NCBI GenBank assembly: GCA_028688275.1
Contig: JAQTYN010000002.1
Span: 62,001 to 126,000 of the forward strand
From: Gallionella sp.
Lineage (GTDB): Bacteria; Pseudomonadota; Gammaproteobacteria; Burkholderiales; Gallionellaceae
Reading direction: 5' to 3'
DNA length: 64,000 nt
Shown piece after piece: positions 1 to 8,231 of the stretch. The notes beneath the pieces were generated by a model that saw nothing but the letters and a program-made list of their open reading frames with translations, had not been told where the DNA came from and searched no databases. Every line of letters begins with the position of its first letter. Position 1 is the first letter of the stretch. A program made the position numbers and the translations under genes.

Positions 1-60
1 TAGAAATGCCCCATAATAGATAAGACTTGAAATCCAGCTGCCCCTACCCCATATTGTCGA

Positions 61-90
61 GGCTGTTAAAAACAGCCTTGCTTTACTTTT
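61..90 (+). terminator. Rho-independent terminator of an upstream gene
   Basis: GGCTGTT and AACAGCC form a perfect 7-bp stem with an AAA loop, followed by a T-rich tail (TTGCTTTACTTTT). It precedes htpX and probably ends transcription of a gene lying left of the window. Confidence 0.6.
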
Positions 91-105
91 GCTAAAGGAA
101 CTTTG

Positions 106-990
106 ATGAAACGTATTTTCTTGTTTATCGCCACGAATATGGCGATTATGTTGGTGATTAGCATTACTTTGAACCTTCTTGGGGTTAATCACTATTTAGA
201 CCGCAATGGCGGGATTCAAATGGGCAGTCTGTTGGTAATGTCGGCTGTCGTGGGTTTTACAGGCTCCATTATTTCGCTGTTTATGTCCAAATGGGTGGCA
301 AAACGTTCGGTTAATGCGCAAGTGATTGAAAATCCTTCTGATCCGACTGAGCGTTGGTTGGTTAGCACGGTGCAAGCACAAGCGGCGGCGGCAGGTATCG
401 GCATGCCTGAAGTGGCGATTTACGATGCACCTGATGTGAATGCCTTTGCCACAGGCTGGAATCGTAATAACGCACTGGTCGCGGTTAGCACGGGCTTGCT
501 GTACAACATGCAGCGCGATGAAGTGGAAGCGGTGTTAGCACATGAAATCAGCCACGTTGCTAATGGCGATATGGTAACGCTGACTTTGATACAAGGCGTG
601 GTGAATACCTTTGTGTTTTTCTTCTCCAAAATTATCGGCAATATCGTCGATGGTTTTCTGCGCAACAAGGACGAGGAATATCACGGTCCTGGCATCGGTT
701 CATTTATCGCCGAAATAGTGGCGCAATTGGTATTAGGGTTCTTAGCCAGTATTATTGTGATGTGGTTTTCGCGCCAACGCGAATTCCGTGCTGATGCAGG
801 TGCGGCAAACTTAGCAGGACGCAGCAAAATGATTGCGGCATTGGAACGCTTGAAAATGAATCACGAACAGGCTTCTTTACCCGCAGATATGGCAGCCTCT
901 GGCATTTCGGGCGGCGGCGCAATGTCCAAGCTGTTTATGACCCATCCTCCACTGGAAGAACGGATCGCTGCGCTGCGCAATGCTCAATAA
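106..990 (+). CDS. htpX: Membrane zinc metalloprotease HtpX (M48 family)
   Basis: HtpX is an inner-membrane zinc endopeptidase that degrades damaged or misfolded membrane proteins alongside FtsH. The 294-residue chain has the usual family length. Two N-terminal membrane segments (about residues 4-26 and 40-61) precede the catalytic HEISH motif at residues 146-150, with His146, Glu147 and His150. The third metal ligand is probably Glu226 in the sequence REFRAD. Two further hydrophobic segments lie at about 160-180 and 203-221. I chose the ATG at 106 because AAAGGA lies six bases upstream; a TTG just before it would add only one residue. It stands alone between two terminators. The family is often heat-shock or Cpx controlled, but I see no such site here. 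Confidence 0.95.
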   Translation: MKRIFLFIATNMAIMLVISITLNLLGVNHYLDRNGGIQMGSLLVMSAVVGFTGSIISLFMSKWVAKRSVNAQVIENPSDPTERWLVSTVQAQAAAAGIGMPEVAIYDAPDVNAFATGWNRNNALVAVSTGLLYNMQRDEVEAVLAHEISHVANGDMVTLTLIQGVVNTFVFFFSKIIGNIVDGFLRNKDEEYHGPGIGSFIAEIVAQLVLGFLASIIVMWFSRQREFRADAGAANLAGRSKMIAALERLKMNHEQASLPADMAASGISGGGAMSKLFMTHPPLEERIAALRNAQ

Positions 991-1294
991 GATAGGCGCA
1001 TGAGTTGCATTTATTTGCGACACATCTGACTTTCAAATCTTCAAAGAGCCGACGCAAGTCGGCTTTTTGATACTTAATTGAAATAAAGATCAGGTGCACA
1101 TCGAAAAACCCGCTTGCGATGGGGTGCGACAATGTGTCACATTCCCAACAAGCGGCTCTACGTCTAAAATCGCGCTGACCGAGCGTTTGTTGCTATTAGA
1201 CGACTGAGGTGATAATTTCCCATTTGCGGAGTCAAGTGATGAGATGACGCTGGGCAATGTTGCCTATTTTTGATGATTGTTAAGGAGACTTAAA
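991..1294. other. Intergenic region after htpX
   Basis: About 300 bp without a gene. It holds the htpX terminator (1047-1068) and a short palindrome AATGTGTCACATT near 1130-1142 of unknown role. The last 15 bases carry the ribosome-binding site of the small peptide gene. I see no clear sigma-70 promoter. Confidence 0.6.
1047..1068 (+). terminator. Terminator downstream of htpX
   Basis: AGCCGAC and GTCGGCT form a perfect 7-bp stem with a GCAA tetraloop, followed by a run of five T including the stem end. Confidence 0.85.
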
Positions 1295-1426
1295 ATGCAA
1301 AAAACTTTATTCGTATTATGTGCAGTTATCGGTTTTTCATTTGCAACGAGCGTGTATGCGTGTGATGGTAAATCGCATAAACCTGCGACCCCAACCGCAC
1401 CGAGCACACCAGCACCTACCAAATAA
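1295..1426 (+). CDS. Small secreted peptide of 43 residues
   Basis: This short gene encodes MQKTLFVLCAVIGFSFA, then TSVYA, then a mature part starting CDGKSHKPATPT. The N-terminus is a typical Sec signal peptide with a probable cleavage after VYA. The mature peptide is only about 20 residues, with one Cys, one His and a Thr/Pro/Ala-rich tail. A strong ribosome-binding site (TAAGGAG) lies eight bases before the ATG, which makes translation credible. It sits just upstream of the copper-storage-like gene, separated by a hairpin. The single Cys plus His would allow metal binding, but that is inference; I do not recognise a characterised family. Confidence 0.7.
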   Translation: MQKTLFVLCAVIGFSFATSVYACDGKSHKPATPTAPSTPAPTK

Positions 1427-1436
1427 TTAAATCCCT

Positions 1437-1468
1437 CCCGACCAATGGGCGACCATATCATGGTCGGG
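1437..1468 (+). repeat. Hairpin between the small peptide and csp-like genes
   Basis: CCCGACCA (1437-1444) and TGGTCGGG (1461-1468) form a perfect 8-bp stem with a 16-base loop. There is no T-run, so it is more likely an mRNA-stabilising or partial-termination hairpin than a true terminator. It could give the small peptide a higher transcript level than the next gene. Confidence 0.6.
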
Positions 1469-1492
1469 TTAAATCACACTTAGGAGCAACTT

Positions 1493-1930
1493 ATGGATAG
1501 AAGATCTTTATTGTTAAGCGGCGTAGCACTCGCAGGTGCTGCACTCGTCGGCAGAGCGCAAGCCAGTGAACACGAACACAGTCATCATCACGACTCACCA
1601 ACCCATACCAGTTTGGCGACAACTGCCGCAGATTGCCTGCAAAAGGGGCAAGTTTGTTTGAATCATTGCTTGGAATTATTGGGACAAGGCGAGAAAGAGA
1701 TGGCGACATGTGCCAAGAGCGTCAATCAGATGCTGGCATTATGTGGCGCATTACAACAATTGGCGAACCAAAACTCGAAACAATTGAGCAAGTTGGCGGC
1801 AATTGCGTTGGATGCCTGTCAACAATGCCAAGAAGAATGTAAAAAACACGCAGACAAGCATGAAGCGTGCAAAGCCTGTGGCGAAAGCTGCGAGGCATGT
1901 GCCAAAGAATGCAAAAAGCTGGTGGGATAA
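1493..1930 (+). CDS. Tat-exported four-helix-bundle copper storage protein (Csp1/DUF326-like)
   Basis: The 145-residue protein begins with a twin-arginine signal (MDRRSLLLSG, then a hydrophobic run ending near GRAQA). A His-rich stretch follows (HEHSHHHD). The rest is helical with 13 cysteines arranged mainly as CxxC or CxxxC pairs, for example ACQQCQEEC and ACKACGESCEAC. This matches Csp1-type copper storage proteins of methanotrophs, which are Tat-exported four-helix bundles with 13 Cys lining the core and binding many Cu(I) ions. The start is supported by AGGAG six bases upstream. The likely role is copper storage or detoxification outside the cytoplasm. Its neighbours are a small Cys/His peptide gene upstream and tonB-exbB downstream, which could couple it to metal uptake, but no copper regulator is visible. 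Confidence 0.85.
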   Translation: MDRRSLLLSGVALAGAALVGRAQASEHEHSHHHDSPTHTSLATTAADCLQKGQVCLNHCLELLGQGEKEMATCAKSVNQMLALCGALQQLANQNSKQLSKLAAIALDACQQCQEECKKHADKHEACKACGESCEACAKECKKLVG

Positions 1931-1977
1931 TGCCGCATGGGGTGCAGTTCAACATTTAGGCTAAGACATACAGCGAC

Positions 1978-2640
1978 ATGATGCCTGTTTTTGCCCTGCA
2001 CCCACGCGTACTGCTGATTGCTATTGTCGTGTTCGTCCATGCGGCACTGTTGTTTCAGTGGTCAAGCACGCCCGTCTCACACAAAACCTCTCATCCCATG
2101 ACGGTGAGTCTGGCATTGTTGGAGACGGCACCTGCGCAGGCCGTTGCAACACCTGTGAAAACGCCCAGCCGCCCTCAAACAGCACAAGCTAAACCGCAAC
2201 CCGCAACCCAAGCGATGCCACAACCCACACCACAGCCTAGTCCGATGGTGTCCAGCGTTGCCGCCACGCTTCCCGTATCGGTCACAGCCAGCCCGCCCAT
2301 CGCAACGACTACGGCGGCCAGCGCGGTCACCACACCCGTTTTGCCTGATCGCGAACCTGATTATCAGGCGACTTATTTGAATAATCCTAAACCCAGCTAT
2401 CCTAGCGTCGCCAATCGTATGGGTTGGCAAGGCACGGTGGTGGTAAATGTGGAGGTATTGGCGACGGGCTTGGCAGGGCAGCTCTCGGTGCAGCGCAGCA
2501 GTGGACACGACGTTTTGGATGATGCTGCATTGCAAGCGATACGCCACTGGCGATTTGTCCCCGCCCGTCAAAATGGACAGCTCGTCACCCAACATTTTTT
2601 AGTCCCCATCCCGTTTGTTTTGAAGGAAAGCGATGAATAG
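1978..2640 (+). CDS. tonB: TonB-family energy-transducing protein
   Basis: This 220-residue protein has a short cytoplasmic start, one membrane anchor at about residues 11-27, a long Pro/Ala/Thr/Gln-rich periplasmic spacer (about 50-120), and a C-terminal TonB domain (about 130-215) with the typical sequence YPSVANRMGWQGTVVVNVEV and a later AIRHWRFVPA. TonB carries proton-motive-force energy from ExbB/ExbD to outer-membrane receptors. Two consecutive ATG codons open the frame and neither has a strong ribosome-binding site, so the exact start is uncertain by one residue. It overlaps exbB by eight bases, so the two are co-translated. No TonB-dependent receptor lies in the window. Confidence 0.88.
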   Translation: MMPVFALHPRVLLIAIVVFVHAALLFQWSSTPVSHKTSHPMTVSLALLETAPAQAVATPVKTPSRPQTAQAKPQPATQAMPQPTPQPSPMVSSVAATLPVSVTASPPIATTTAASAVTTPVLPDREPDYQATYLNNPKPSYPSVANRMGWQGTVVVNVEVLATGLAGQLSVQRSSGHDVLDDAALQAIRHWRFVPARQNGQLVTQHFLVPIPFVLKESDE

Positions 2641-3292
2641 CACATTATTTTCAGGATCACCCATAGTCAACGCCACGCTAGCCGTATTGATTCTTTTTTC
2701 GATCATCACTTGGTCAATTATGCTGATTAAAGTGTGGCAACAATGGCAAGACCACCAAGCAAATCAGGCTTTTAATCGCGAATTTTGGGCTGCGCAAGAT
2801 TGGCAACAAGCGGCTCAACTCAGTATCAACATGACTGGTAATCAAGCTGCGCTGGCGCAAGCGGGCTTCGCCGAATTACGCGAACTGCAACAACAAAGCG
2901 CGGCCATGCAACATCTCGGCTCGCCGCAAGACGGACTGGAACGCAGCTTGCGTCAAACCGTACAAAACCTGCAAAGACAATTGGAAAGCGGACTCACCGT
3001 ACTCGCCAGCATTGGCTCCACCGCGCCGTTTGTCGGCCTATTTGGCACCGTGTGGGGCATTATGCACGCACTGAAAAGCATAGGACAAAGCGGCTCTGCC
3101 AGCTTGGATGTAGTGGCAGGTCCTATCGGTGAAGCCTTAATCGCCACCGCAATCGGCATCGCCACCGCCCTGCCCGCCGTATTGGCATATAACTTTTTCC
3201 TACGCCGACTCAAGCTCGTCGTAGCCGATTTAGAAAATTTTGCTCACGACTTTATGCGGCTCGCCGCAAAACACCAGTACAAGTGCGAATAA
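2633..3292 (+). CDS. exbB: ExbB/TolQ-family proton channel protein
   Basis: The protein (219 residues) has an N-terminal membrane segment at about 12-32 (TLAVLILFSIITWSIMLIKV), a cytoplasmic helical domain, and two more membrane segments around 120-140 and 165-190, the MotA/TolQ/ExbB layout. Motifs ASIGSTAPFVGLFGTVWGIM and GPIGEALIATAIGIATALPA are characteristic. With TonB it should energise outer-membrane transport. Its start lies inside the end of tonB, preceded by AAGGAAAG. The expected third partner, exbD, does not follow: 150 non-coding bases lead to the convergent purT. ExbD must be encoded elsewhere, or another ExbD/TolR homologue is shared. Confidence 0.9.
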   Translation: MNSTLFSGSPIVNATLAVLILFSIITWSIMLIKVWQQWQDHQANQAFNREFWAAQDWQQAAQLSINMTGNQAALAQAGFAELRELQQQSAAMQHLGSPQDGLERSLRQTVQNLQRQLESGLTVLASIGSTAPFVGLFGTVWGIMHALKSIGQSGSASLDVVAGPIGEALIATAIGIATALPAVLAYNFFLRRLKLVVADLENFAHDFMRLAAKHQYKCE

Positions 3293-3443
3293 ACCGAGCT
3301 TTTCAATAGAACGGATTTCACGCACCCCCCGCACTCTGCGTCACGAGTAAGAAGAACGACGGTATGTGCTCGATGCCTCCTCATTACTCGGATTGATTCA
3401 TGAGACCCACAGAGCGAATGGGTTTAATCAGTACTTTTCTGAA

Positions 3444-4643
3444 TTACGCCACTGGCATCACTTTACTGGCCGCCAGTTTCGCCCGTTCCCGTGCTTGATC
3501 GGTGTCACAGCCTGTTGCCAATGCCACCCCCATGCGGCGGCGAGCGAAAGATTCGGGTTTGCCAAATAATCGAAGATCCGTATCGGGCACGCTCAATGCA
3601 TCCGCTACACCCTCAAAGGAAATGCCCTGCGCTTCATGCTGTCCGTAAATCACTGCGCTCGCGCCGTGGTTACGTAGGCTGACATCGACAGGCAATCCCA
3701 AAATCGCACGGGCATGCAGTTCAAATTCGTTTTGCCGTTGGGTGGTCATGGTCACCATGCCTGTGTCGTGCGGACGGGGGCTGACTTCGCTGAACCACAC
3801 CTCGTCGCCTTTGACGAATAATTCCACGCCAAACAGCCCTAACCCACCCAAATTCCCCGTTACTTTTTCCGCAATGTCACGGGCGCGTTGCAAAGCGAGT
3901 TCGCTCATCGCTTGGGGTTGCCAGCTTTCGACGTAATCACCATGCACTTGCACATGCCCAATCGGGACGCAGAAATGGGTGGCGATGCTGCCATCAGCGG
4001 AACGAGCTCGCACGGTCAGTTGGGTGATTTCGTAGTCAAAATGAATCATGCCTTCGACAATCACGCGACCTTGATTAACCCGTCCACCGCTGGCGGCATA
4101 GTCCCACGCGGCTTCCACTTCCTCAGGGTTATCAACTTTGGATTGCCCTTTGCCCGACGACGACATCACGGGTTTGATAATGCAGGGATAGCCAATGACT
4201 TCAATCGCCGCGCGCATTTCAGCCAAACTGTCGGCAAAGCGATACGGCGACGTGGGCAAGCCCAAGGTTTCAGCGGCGAGACGGCGTATGCCTTCGCGGT
4301 TCATGGTCAGTTGCGTGGCGCGGGCGGTGGGGATGACGGTTGCCAAGCCCTCTTGCTCAATTTGCGCCAGCATATCCGTGGCAATCGCTTCGATTTCAGG
4401 CACGATGATGTGCGGTTTGACTTGCTCAATCAAAGCGCGCAATTGTTTTCCGTCTGCCATATTGATGACATGCGCATGGTGCGCCACTTGATGCCCTGGG
4501 GCGTTGGCATAACGATCCACCGCAATGGTTTCAACGCCCAAGCGTTGCAAAGCAATGATGACTTCTTTACCCAATTCGCCGCTGCCCAGCAGCATGACAC
4601 GAATGGCAGAAGGGCTTAAAGGCGTACCAATACTGAGACTCAT
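3444..4643 (-). CDS. purT: Formate-dependent phosphoribosylglycinamide formyltransferase
   Basis: PurT (399 residues, standard length) makes formyl-GAR from GAR, formate and ATP, step three of purine synthesis, independent of folate. It is an ATP-grasp enzyme. The N-terminal nucleotide fold shows [20 protein letters not shown], the GAR site has [10 protein letters not shown], and the ATP-grasp region has [31 protein letters not shown] and [13 protein letters not shown]. The start is supported by GAGGAAG about six bases upstream, and a TATAAT box lies at 4677-4682. It is monocistronic and convergent with exbB. Confidence 0.95.
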   Translation of the reverse strand: MSLSIGTPLSPSAIRVMLLGSGELGKEVIIALQRLGVETIAVDRYANAPGHQVAHHAHVINMADGKQLRALIEQVKPHIIVPEIEAIATDMLAQIEQEGLATVIPTARATQLTMNREGIRRLAAETLGLPTSPYRFADSLAEMRAAIEVIGYPCIIKPVMSSSGKGQSKVDNPEEVEAAWDYAASGGRVNQGRVIVEGMIHFDYEITQLTVRARSADGSIATHFCVPIGHVQVHGDYVESWQPQAMSELALQRARDIAEKVTGNLGGLGLFGVELFVKGDEVWFSEVSPRPHDTGMVTMTTQRQNEFELHARAILGLPVDVSLRNHGASAVIYGQHEAQGISFEGVADALSVPDTDLRLFGKPESFARRRMGVALATGCDTDQARERAKLAASKVMPVA

Positions 4644-4676
4644 CTATCTTCCTCGACAAAAATTGAATAGGGCAAA

Positions 4677-4682
4677 ATTATA
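4677..4682 (-). promoter_or_regulatory. Probable -10 box of purT
   Basis: TATAAT on the minus strand, 34 bases upstream of the purT ATG. No good -35 is recognisable, so the assignment rests on the perfect -10 hexamer and its position. Confidence 0.45.
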
Positions 4683-4715
4683 CACAGCGAGCCTGATAAG
4701 GGTTGTTCTGAACGA

Positions 4716-4849
4716 GGGACGCACAGATTAAATCTTACGTTCGTGGTGAGTTTGTCAAACCATGATCGTAAGGCAAAATGAAATCCGCTCGCCCTCCGAC
4801 CATTCGACAAACTCACGGCTCAGAGTGAACGGATTAAATGAACATTTCC
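4716..4849. mobile_element. Degenerate copy of an IS5-like MITE (copy 1)
   Basis: This shares its double-hairpin core with the copies at 54261-54406 and 59970-60100: ATTAAATCTT at the left, a GTGGTGAG-type centre, a second arm with TTCGACAAACTCACGGCTCA, and GGATTAAAT at the right. Ends and target duplication are eroded, so the boundaries are approximate. It lies between purT and the next minus-strand gene and carries no coding sequence. Confidence 0.65.
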
Positions 4850-4859
4850 GCCTAAATCA

Positions 4860-5468
4860 TTATTTTTTTGTCGGCTTTTGATCTATTTCCTGAGCCAACT
4901 CGCTACGCAGAGCCTCTACTTTGGCGTGCAGATTATCGGCTTCGCCATATTTTAGAAAACGCTGATAGCGCGAATGGGTTCCCAGCACTTTGCGCGCATG
5001 CTTAATCGGGCAAAAATACTGCTCCGTGCGCGCGATGATTTCTGTCGAATACGCCAACAGCCCCACGCCATAGGAGCAATACAGGCAATGAACTTTCTCG
5101 ATGATATTCAAATACGCCAAATGCTGATGATCCATCACAATGTAATTTGCTCGACTGACGCGGGCAATACGGTAAATGGGAAAACACGTCCACTGGTAAA
5201 TCGTGATGCAAATATCTAGCAAAAACAGCGGAATCGCCATGCCATAGATGATGGGTGCAGTCAGGTAGTTCTGTGGGCGCACCGTCATAAACCAGCGAAA
5301 CACCCCCAATTTGACCTTGCGATGCGCTTCCTTAATCGCCTGTTCAAACAAAACCCGCTTGCCTTCCAGCTGGTAGCGTAGCTGCCCCTCCTCTTGCTCA
5401 ATGACCGTATGCAGTTCATGTTCAAGAGCCTCTATTTGTTCGATAATCTGTTGAATTTTATTATTCAT
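4860..5468 (-). CDS. Unknown protein with coiled coil and two membrane-like segments
   Basis: I do not recognise this 202-residue protein. Residues 1-50 are strongly helical and charged (coiled coil). Residues 71-100 (YLTAPIIYGMAIPLFLLDIC and onward) are hydrophobic and could span the membrane once or twice. The C-terminal half carries conserved-looking cysteines: CLYCSYG and, about 22 residues on, YFCPIKHARK. This CxxC plus later C/H set could bind a metal. A second short coiled coil ends the chain. It is monocistronic, with a MITE remnant downstream. No ribosome-binding site is obvious before the ATG. It is probably an inner-membrane protein with a cytosolic, possibly metal-binding domain, but no function can be assigned. 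Confidence 0.7.
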   Translation of the reverse strand: MNNKIQQIIEQIEALEHELHTVIEQEEGQLRYQLEGKRVLFEQAIKEAHRKVKLGVFRWFMTVRPQNYLTAPIIYGMAIPLFLLDICITIYQWTCFPIYRIARVSRANYIVMDHQHLAYLNIIEKVHCLYCSYGVGLLAYSTEIIARTEQYFCPIKHARKVLGTHSRYQRFLKYGEADNLHAKVEALRSELAQEIDQKPTKK

Positions 5469-5724
5469 TAGGTTTTATATCCAAGTGTGCTACGTTTATT
5501 TGGCGCACACATTAGCACGGGAAATAGAATCATGAACACACAATGAAAACTATCCCTATTATTCAATCGGTAAGCCTCAAAAAATCTCGCCAGTCGTGCG
5601 CATCACTGGCACACATTCCTGATAAAACGCTGCATAGTGATGAGTGCAATAGACTTGCTTTACCCTTCATGGCAATTCGAGGTTTATGTTAATCTCCCAC
5701 TTTCTTATTGTGAAAGGAAACACC

Positions 5725-6072
5725 ATGATTACCATTGAACAATCACCGAATCTGGTCAACGTAGCGGTACTGGGGGAATTTACCCTTGCTGACTTCAAGC
5801 AATTTGAAGACGAAGTTGTCTATGAACTAAAAAGCCCTGGCACAATGAATCTCCTGTTTGACATGCGGGCAATGTTAAAAGTCAGCATCGACGTGGTATG
5901 GGAAGAAATTAAATTCTTTAGCAAAGAACATCATTACGATTTCAATAAAATCGCGGTGGTCACTGAAGACCAATGGTTGACATGGGAAGCGATTCTATCG
6001 CGCTTATTCGTCGATGCGGATATCGAAGTATTTAGCGATTACCAAACGGCTCAGGCGTGGGTCGCAGCATAA
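5725..6072 (+). CDS. SpoIIAA-like / STAS-fold protein
   Basis: This 115-residue soluble protein resembles the SpoIIAA-like (DUF3478-type) STAS family. It alternates strands and helices, with an N-terminal strand MITIEQSPNLVNVAVLGEFT, a central LLFDMRAM, and a C-terminal DADIEVFSDYQTAQAWVA typical of this group. I chose the ATG at 5725 because AAAGGA lies six bases upstream; an upstream ATG at 5686 lacks this. Members bind small lipophilic ligands or act as partner-binding modules, but the true role is unknown. It is a single gene, convergent with clsB. Confidence 0.7.
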   Translation: MITIEQSPNLVNVAVLGEFTLADFKQFEDEVVYELKSPGTMNLLFDMRAMLKVSIDVVWEEIKFFSKEHHYDFNKIAVVTEDQWLTWEAILSRLFVDADIEVFSDYQTAQAWVAA

Positions 6073-6104
6073 CCGCCCCTACTCCGCTCGTGGACAGGGA
6101 GATA

Positions 6105-7325
6105 TCACTCCTCTGCATGTCGCTTACCTCCCACTAAACCTGTCGCTATACGCACAGCAGCGTAGCTTGCCCACAATAGCAAACGCGTTGCCCAATTCAA
6201 CCGCTGCCAGTCTTGCGGTTGAATGCGGATGGCATGTTCGGTAGCGACCAGCAGACTCTGCCGCAGCGCACCCGCAAATTCCCGATCTCGCACCACGAGA
6301 TTAGCCTCTCTGGCGAGCATCAAACTAAATGGGTCGATATTGGACGAACCGACCGTGGTCCAAACCCCATCAATCACCGCCACTTTGGCGTGCAAATAAC
6401 TGGACTGATATTCGTATATTTCTATCCCCGCTTCGAGAAATTTTCCGTACAAAGCATGGGTGGCGTAATGTTGAAAGCGATATTCAATTTTGCCTTGCAA
6501 CAGCAGCAGCACGCGCACACCACGCTGGGCGGCTTCGATCAAAGCCTGTCGAAAAGGACGTCCTGGCAAAAAATACGCATTGGCGAGAATGATTTCATGC
6601 TCGGCATGGGTGATCGCGTGTAGATATGCCTCTTTAATGTCACGTCGGTGATGAAAGTTGTCGCGCAGCAGCAGCGTCAACGAGGGCGGCGTATCGCGTG
6701 GGTCGCGCTGTTGCCCAAGCTCGTGGCGGTAAGCGTTTATTTTCAGCCAATGACTGCGTTGCCTAAACTTCGCCCAAGACACGCGATGCCACAAGTGCCG
6801 CATTTCGAGATAAATTTCGCTTGCCATTGACCCTGCGACTCGAACGGCGTAATCCAGACGCGGCGCGCTGTGTTCGTTGGTTCGATCATTGATAATGTTA
6901 ATGCCGCCGATAAACGCCGTGGTTTGGTCAATGGCGACCAATTTACGATGCAAACGACGCAAACGATGGCGATGAAACCTAAAGCGAAACACTTCCCGCC
7001 GAAACCATTGCAGATGCACACCCGCAGCGGAAAATTCACTTTGCCAAACGTCAGGAAAATCAGCCGCACCAAACCCATCCACTAACACATGTACGCTGAC
7101 CCCGCGTCGCGCTGCCCGCAGCAAACAGTCCACCACCCGTTGCCCCGTTTCATCCCTCGCAAAAATATAGCTTTCCAAAAAGATGCTTACACGCGCTTGA
7201 TCCAGCGCGGCGCACAATTGCGGAAAATACTCGACCCCACAATACAGCAAGGTGAGTTGATTACCAGAAACGGTATGAGTGACGAAGGGTGCAGGATTCA
7301 GCACCTCATGCGTAGTCGAAGTCAT
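6105..7325 (-). CDS. clsB: Cardiolipin synthase B (phospholipase D family)
   Basis: ClsB makes cardiolipin by joining phosphatidyl groups and can use other lipid donors. The 406-residue length is close to the E. coli protein (413). Both HKD motifs are present: LHRKLVAIDQTTAFIGG around residue 140 and LHAKVAVIDGVWTTVGSSN around residue 325. A C-terminal hydrophobic segment (LLLWASYAAVRIATGLVGG) may associate with the membrane. I start it at the ATG that overlaps the TGA of the upstream ybhP-like gene (ATGA), indicating translational coupling; a longer frame beginning 17 codons earlier would lie inside that gene. The same pair occurs in E. coli as ybhP-clsB. Confidence 0.92.
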   Translation of the reverse strand: MTSTTHEVLNPAPFVTHTVSGNQLTLLYCGVEYFPQLCAALDQARVSIFLESYIFARDETGQRVVDCLLRAARRGVSVHVLVDGFGAADFPDVWQSEFSAAGVHLQWFRREVFRFRFHRHRLRRLHRKLVAIDQTTAFIGGINIINDRTNEHSAPRLDYAVRVAGSMASEIYLEMRHLWHRVSWAKFRQRSHWLKINAYRHELGQQRDPRDTPPSLTLLLRDNFHHRRDIKEAYLHAITHAEHEIILANAYFLPGRPFRQALIEAAQRGVRVLLLLQGKIEYRFQHYATHALYGKFLEAGIEIYEYQSSYLHAKVAVIDGVWTTVGSSNIDPFSLMLAREANLVVRDREFAGALRQSLLVATEHAIRIQPQDWQRLNWATRLLLWASYAAVRIATGLVGGKRHAEE

Positions 7326-8062
7326 AGACGTTTGAGCTGGGCAGATAAAGCCGCGTGATCCGAAATATGTCGCCACGCTGCCCCGCTGTGCACTTCGCGT
7401 TGCAAAATATCAAAGCCGCGCACATAAATACGATCCAGTCGCAGCACGGGCAAGCCTGCAGGAAAGCTACGTGCGGGGACACCTTGATATTGTTGAAACA
7501 CATCATGCACCGCGATCGCTTCCGCCAACAACGCACCCAACTGGTTCCGCCAATCGTTAAAATCTCCCGCGATAATCAGAGGCGCGTGCGGTGGAATCTG
7601 TTCACGCACATAAGCAATCAAACGTTCAGCTTGCCGCCGCCGCCCCTTGGCAAACAGACCAAAATGCGTGCATAAACAATGTACAGTTTCACCATCCTTC
7701 AGCACAATCTGACTATGTAACAAGCCCCGCTCTTCAAAACGATGCGCCGACATATCCAGATTATGCGATTGCAAAATTGGCCAACGACTTAAAATCGCAT
7801 TGCCATGATGTCCCGCCTGATACACGGCATTTTTGCCGTAAGCGTGATGATCCCATACCGTGTCGGCAATAAATTCATGTTGTGAGGTGGGCGGATAAGT
7901 GGGATGCCGCTGCGCATGGTGCGCATGTTCCCCTTGAACTTCTTGCAGAAACACAATATCCGCATCCAGTTCGCGTAGGCGTTCACGTAATTCATGCAGC
8001 ACCATGCGGCGATTGAATTGCGAAAACCCTTTATGGATATTGTAAGTGGCGATATTGAGCAT
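7322..8062 (-). CDS. ybhP: YbhP-like endonuclease/exonuclease/phosphatase family protein
   Basis: The 246-residue enzyme has the EEP (DNase I-like) fold. Visible signature segments are ATYNIHKGFSQFNRR, ADIVFLQEVQGEH with the metal-binding Glu, YGKNAVYQAGHHGNAILSRW, GDFNDWRNQLG with catalytic Asp/Asn, and HISDHAALSA with the catalytic His. It closely parallels E. coli YbhP, including the location directly before clsB. The substrate is unproven; the coupling suggests a phospholipid or phosphodiester step in membrane lipid metabolism. I selected MLNIATYNIHKG as the start by family comparison. The frame extends 49 codons further upstream, but that stretch looks non-coding, and no strong ribosome-binding site marks either choice. 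Confidence 0.85.
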   Translation of the reverse strand: MLNIATYNIHKGFSQFNRRMVLHELRERLRELDADIVFLQEVQGEHAHHAQRHPTYPPTSQHEFIADTVWDHHAYGKNAVYQAGHHGNAILSRWPILQSHNLDMSAHRFEERGLLHSQIVLKDGETVHCLCTHFGLFAKGRRRQAERLIAYVREQIPPHAPLIIAGDFNDWRNQLGALLAEAIAVHDVFQQYQGVPARSFPAGLPVLRLDRIYVRGFDILQREVHSGAAWRHISDHAALSAQLKRL

Positions 8063-8231
8063 GACCGCGATTTTACAGGGCAGAGGCGCGCCGTGGGAAT
8101 TATTAGCAAGGTGAAGTGGTAGGCTCACGATAACAATCGTGCCAATAGAGCCATCTATTGCTACACTCTCGCCTTCTCGCCTCAGCGAATATGAATTGCC
8201 AACAAGCAAGTTAATTTAGCGATAATTTAAA

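Noticed and set aside
991-1294. Metal-responsive operator upstream of the small peptide gene
   Set aside because: AATGTGTCACATT is palindromic but does not match a copper-regulator site I know, and no promoter surrounds it.
3293-3443. Possible exbD remnant after exbB
   Set aside because: All three plus-strand frames contain early stops and no ExbD-like segment.
3888-4619. 243-codon open frame opposite purT
   Set aside because: It is entirely antisense to a well-supported purT and has no domain or start signal.
8063-8209. Longer N-terminus of the YbhP-like protein
   Set aside because: The extra 49 codons have no family resemblance and no ribosome-binding site, and the EEP domain starts at MLNIATYNIHKG.
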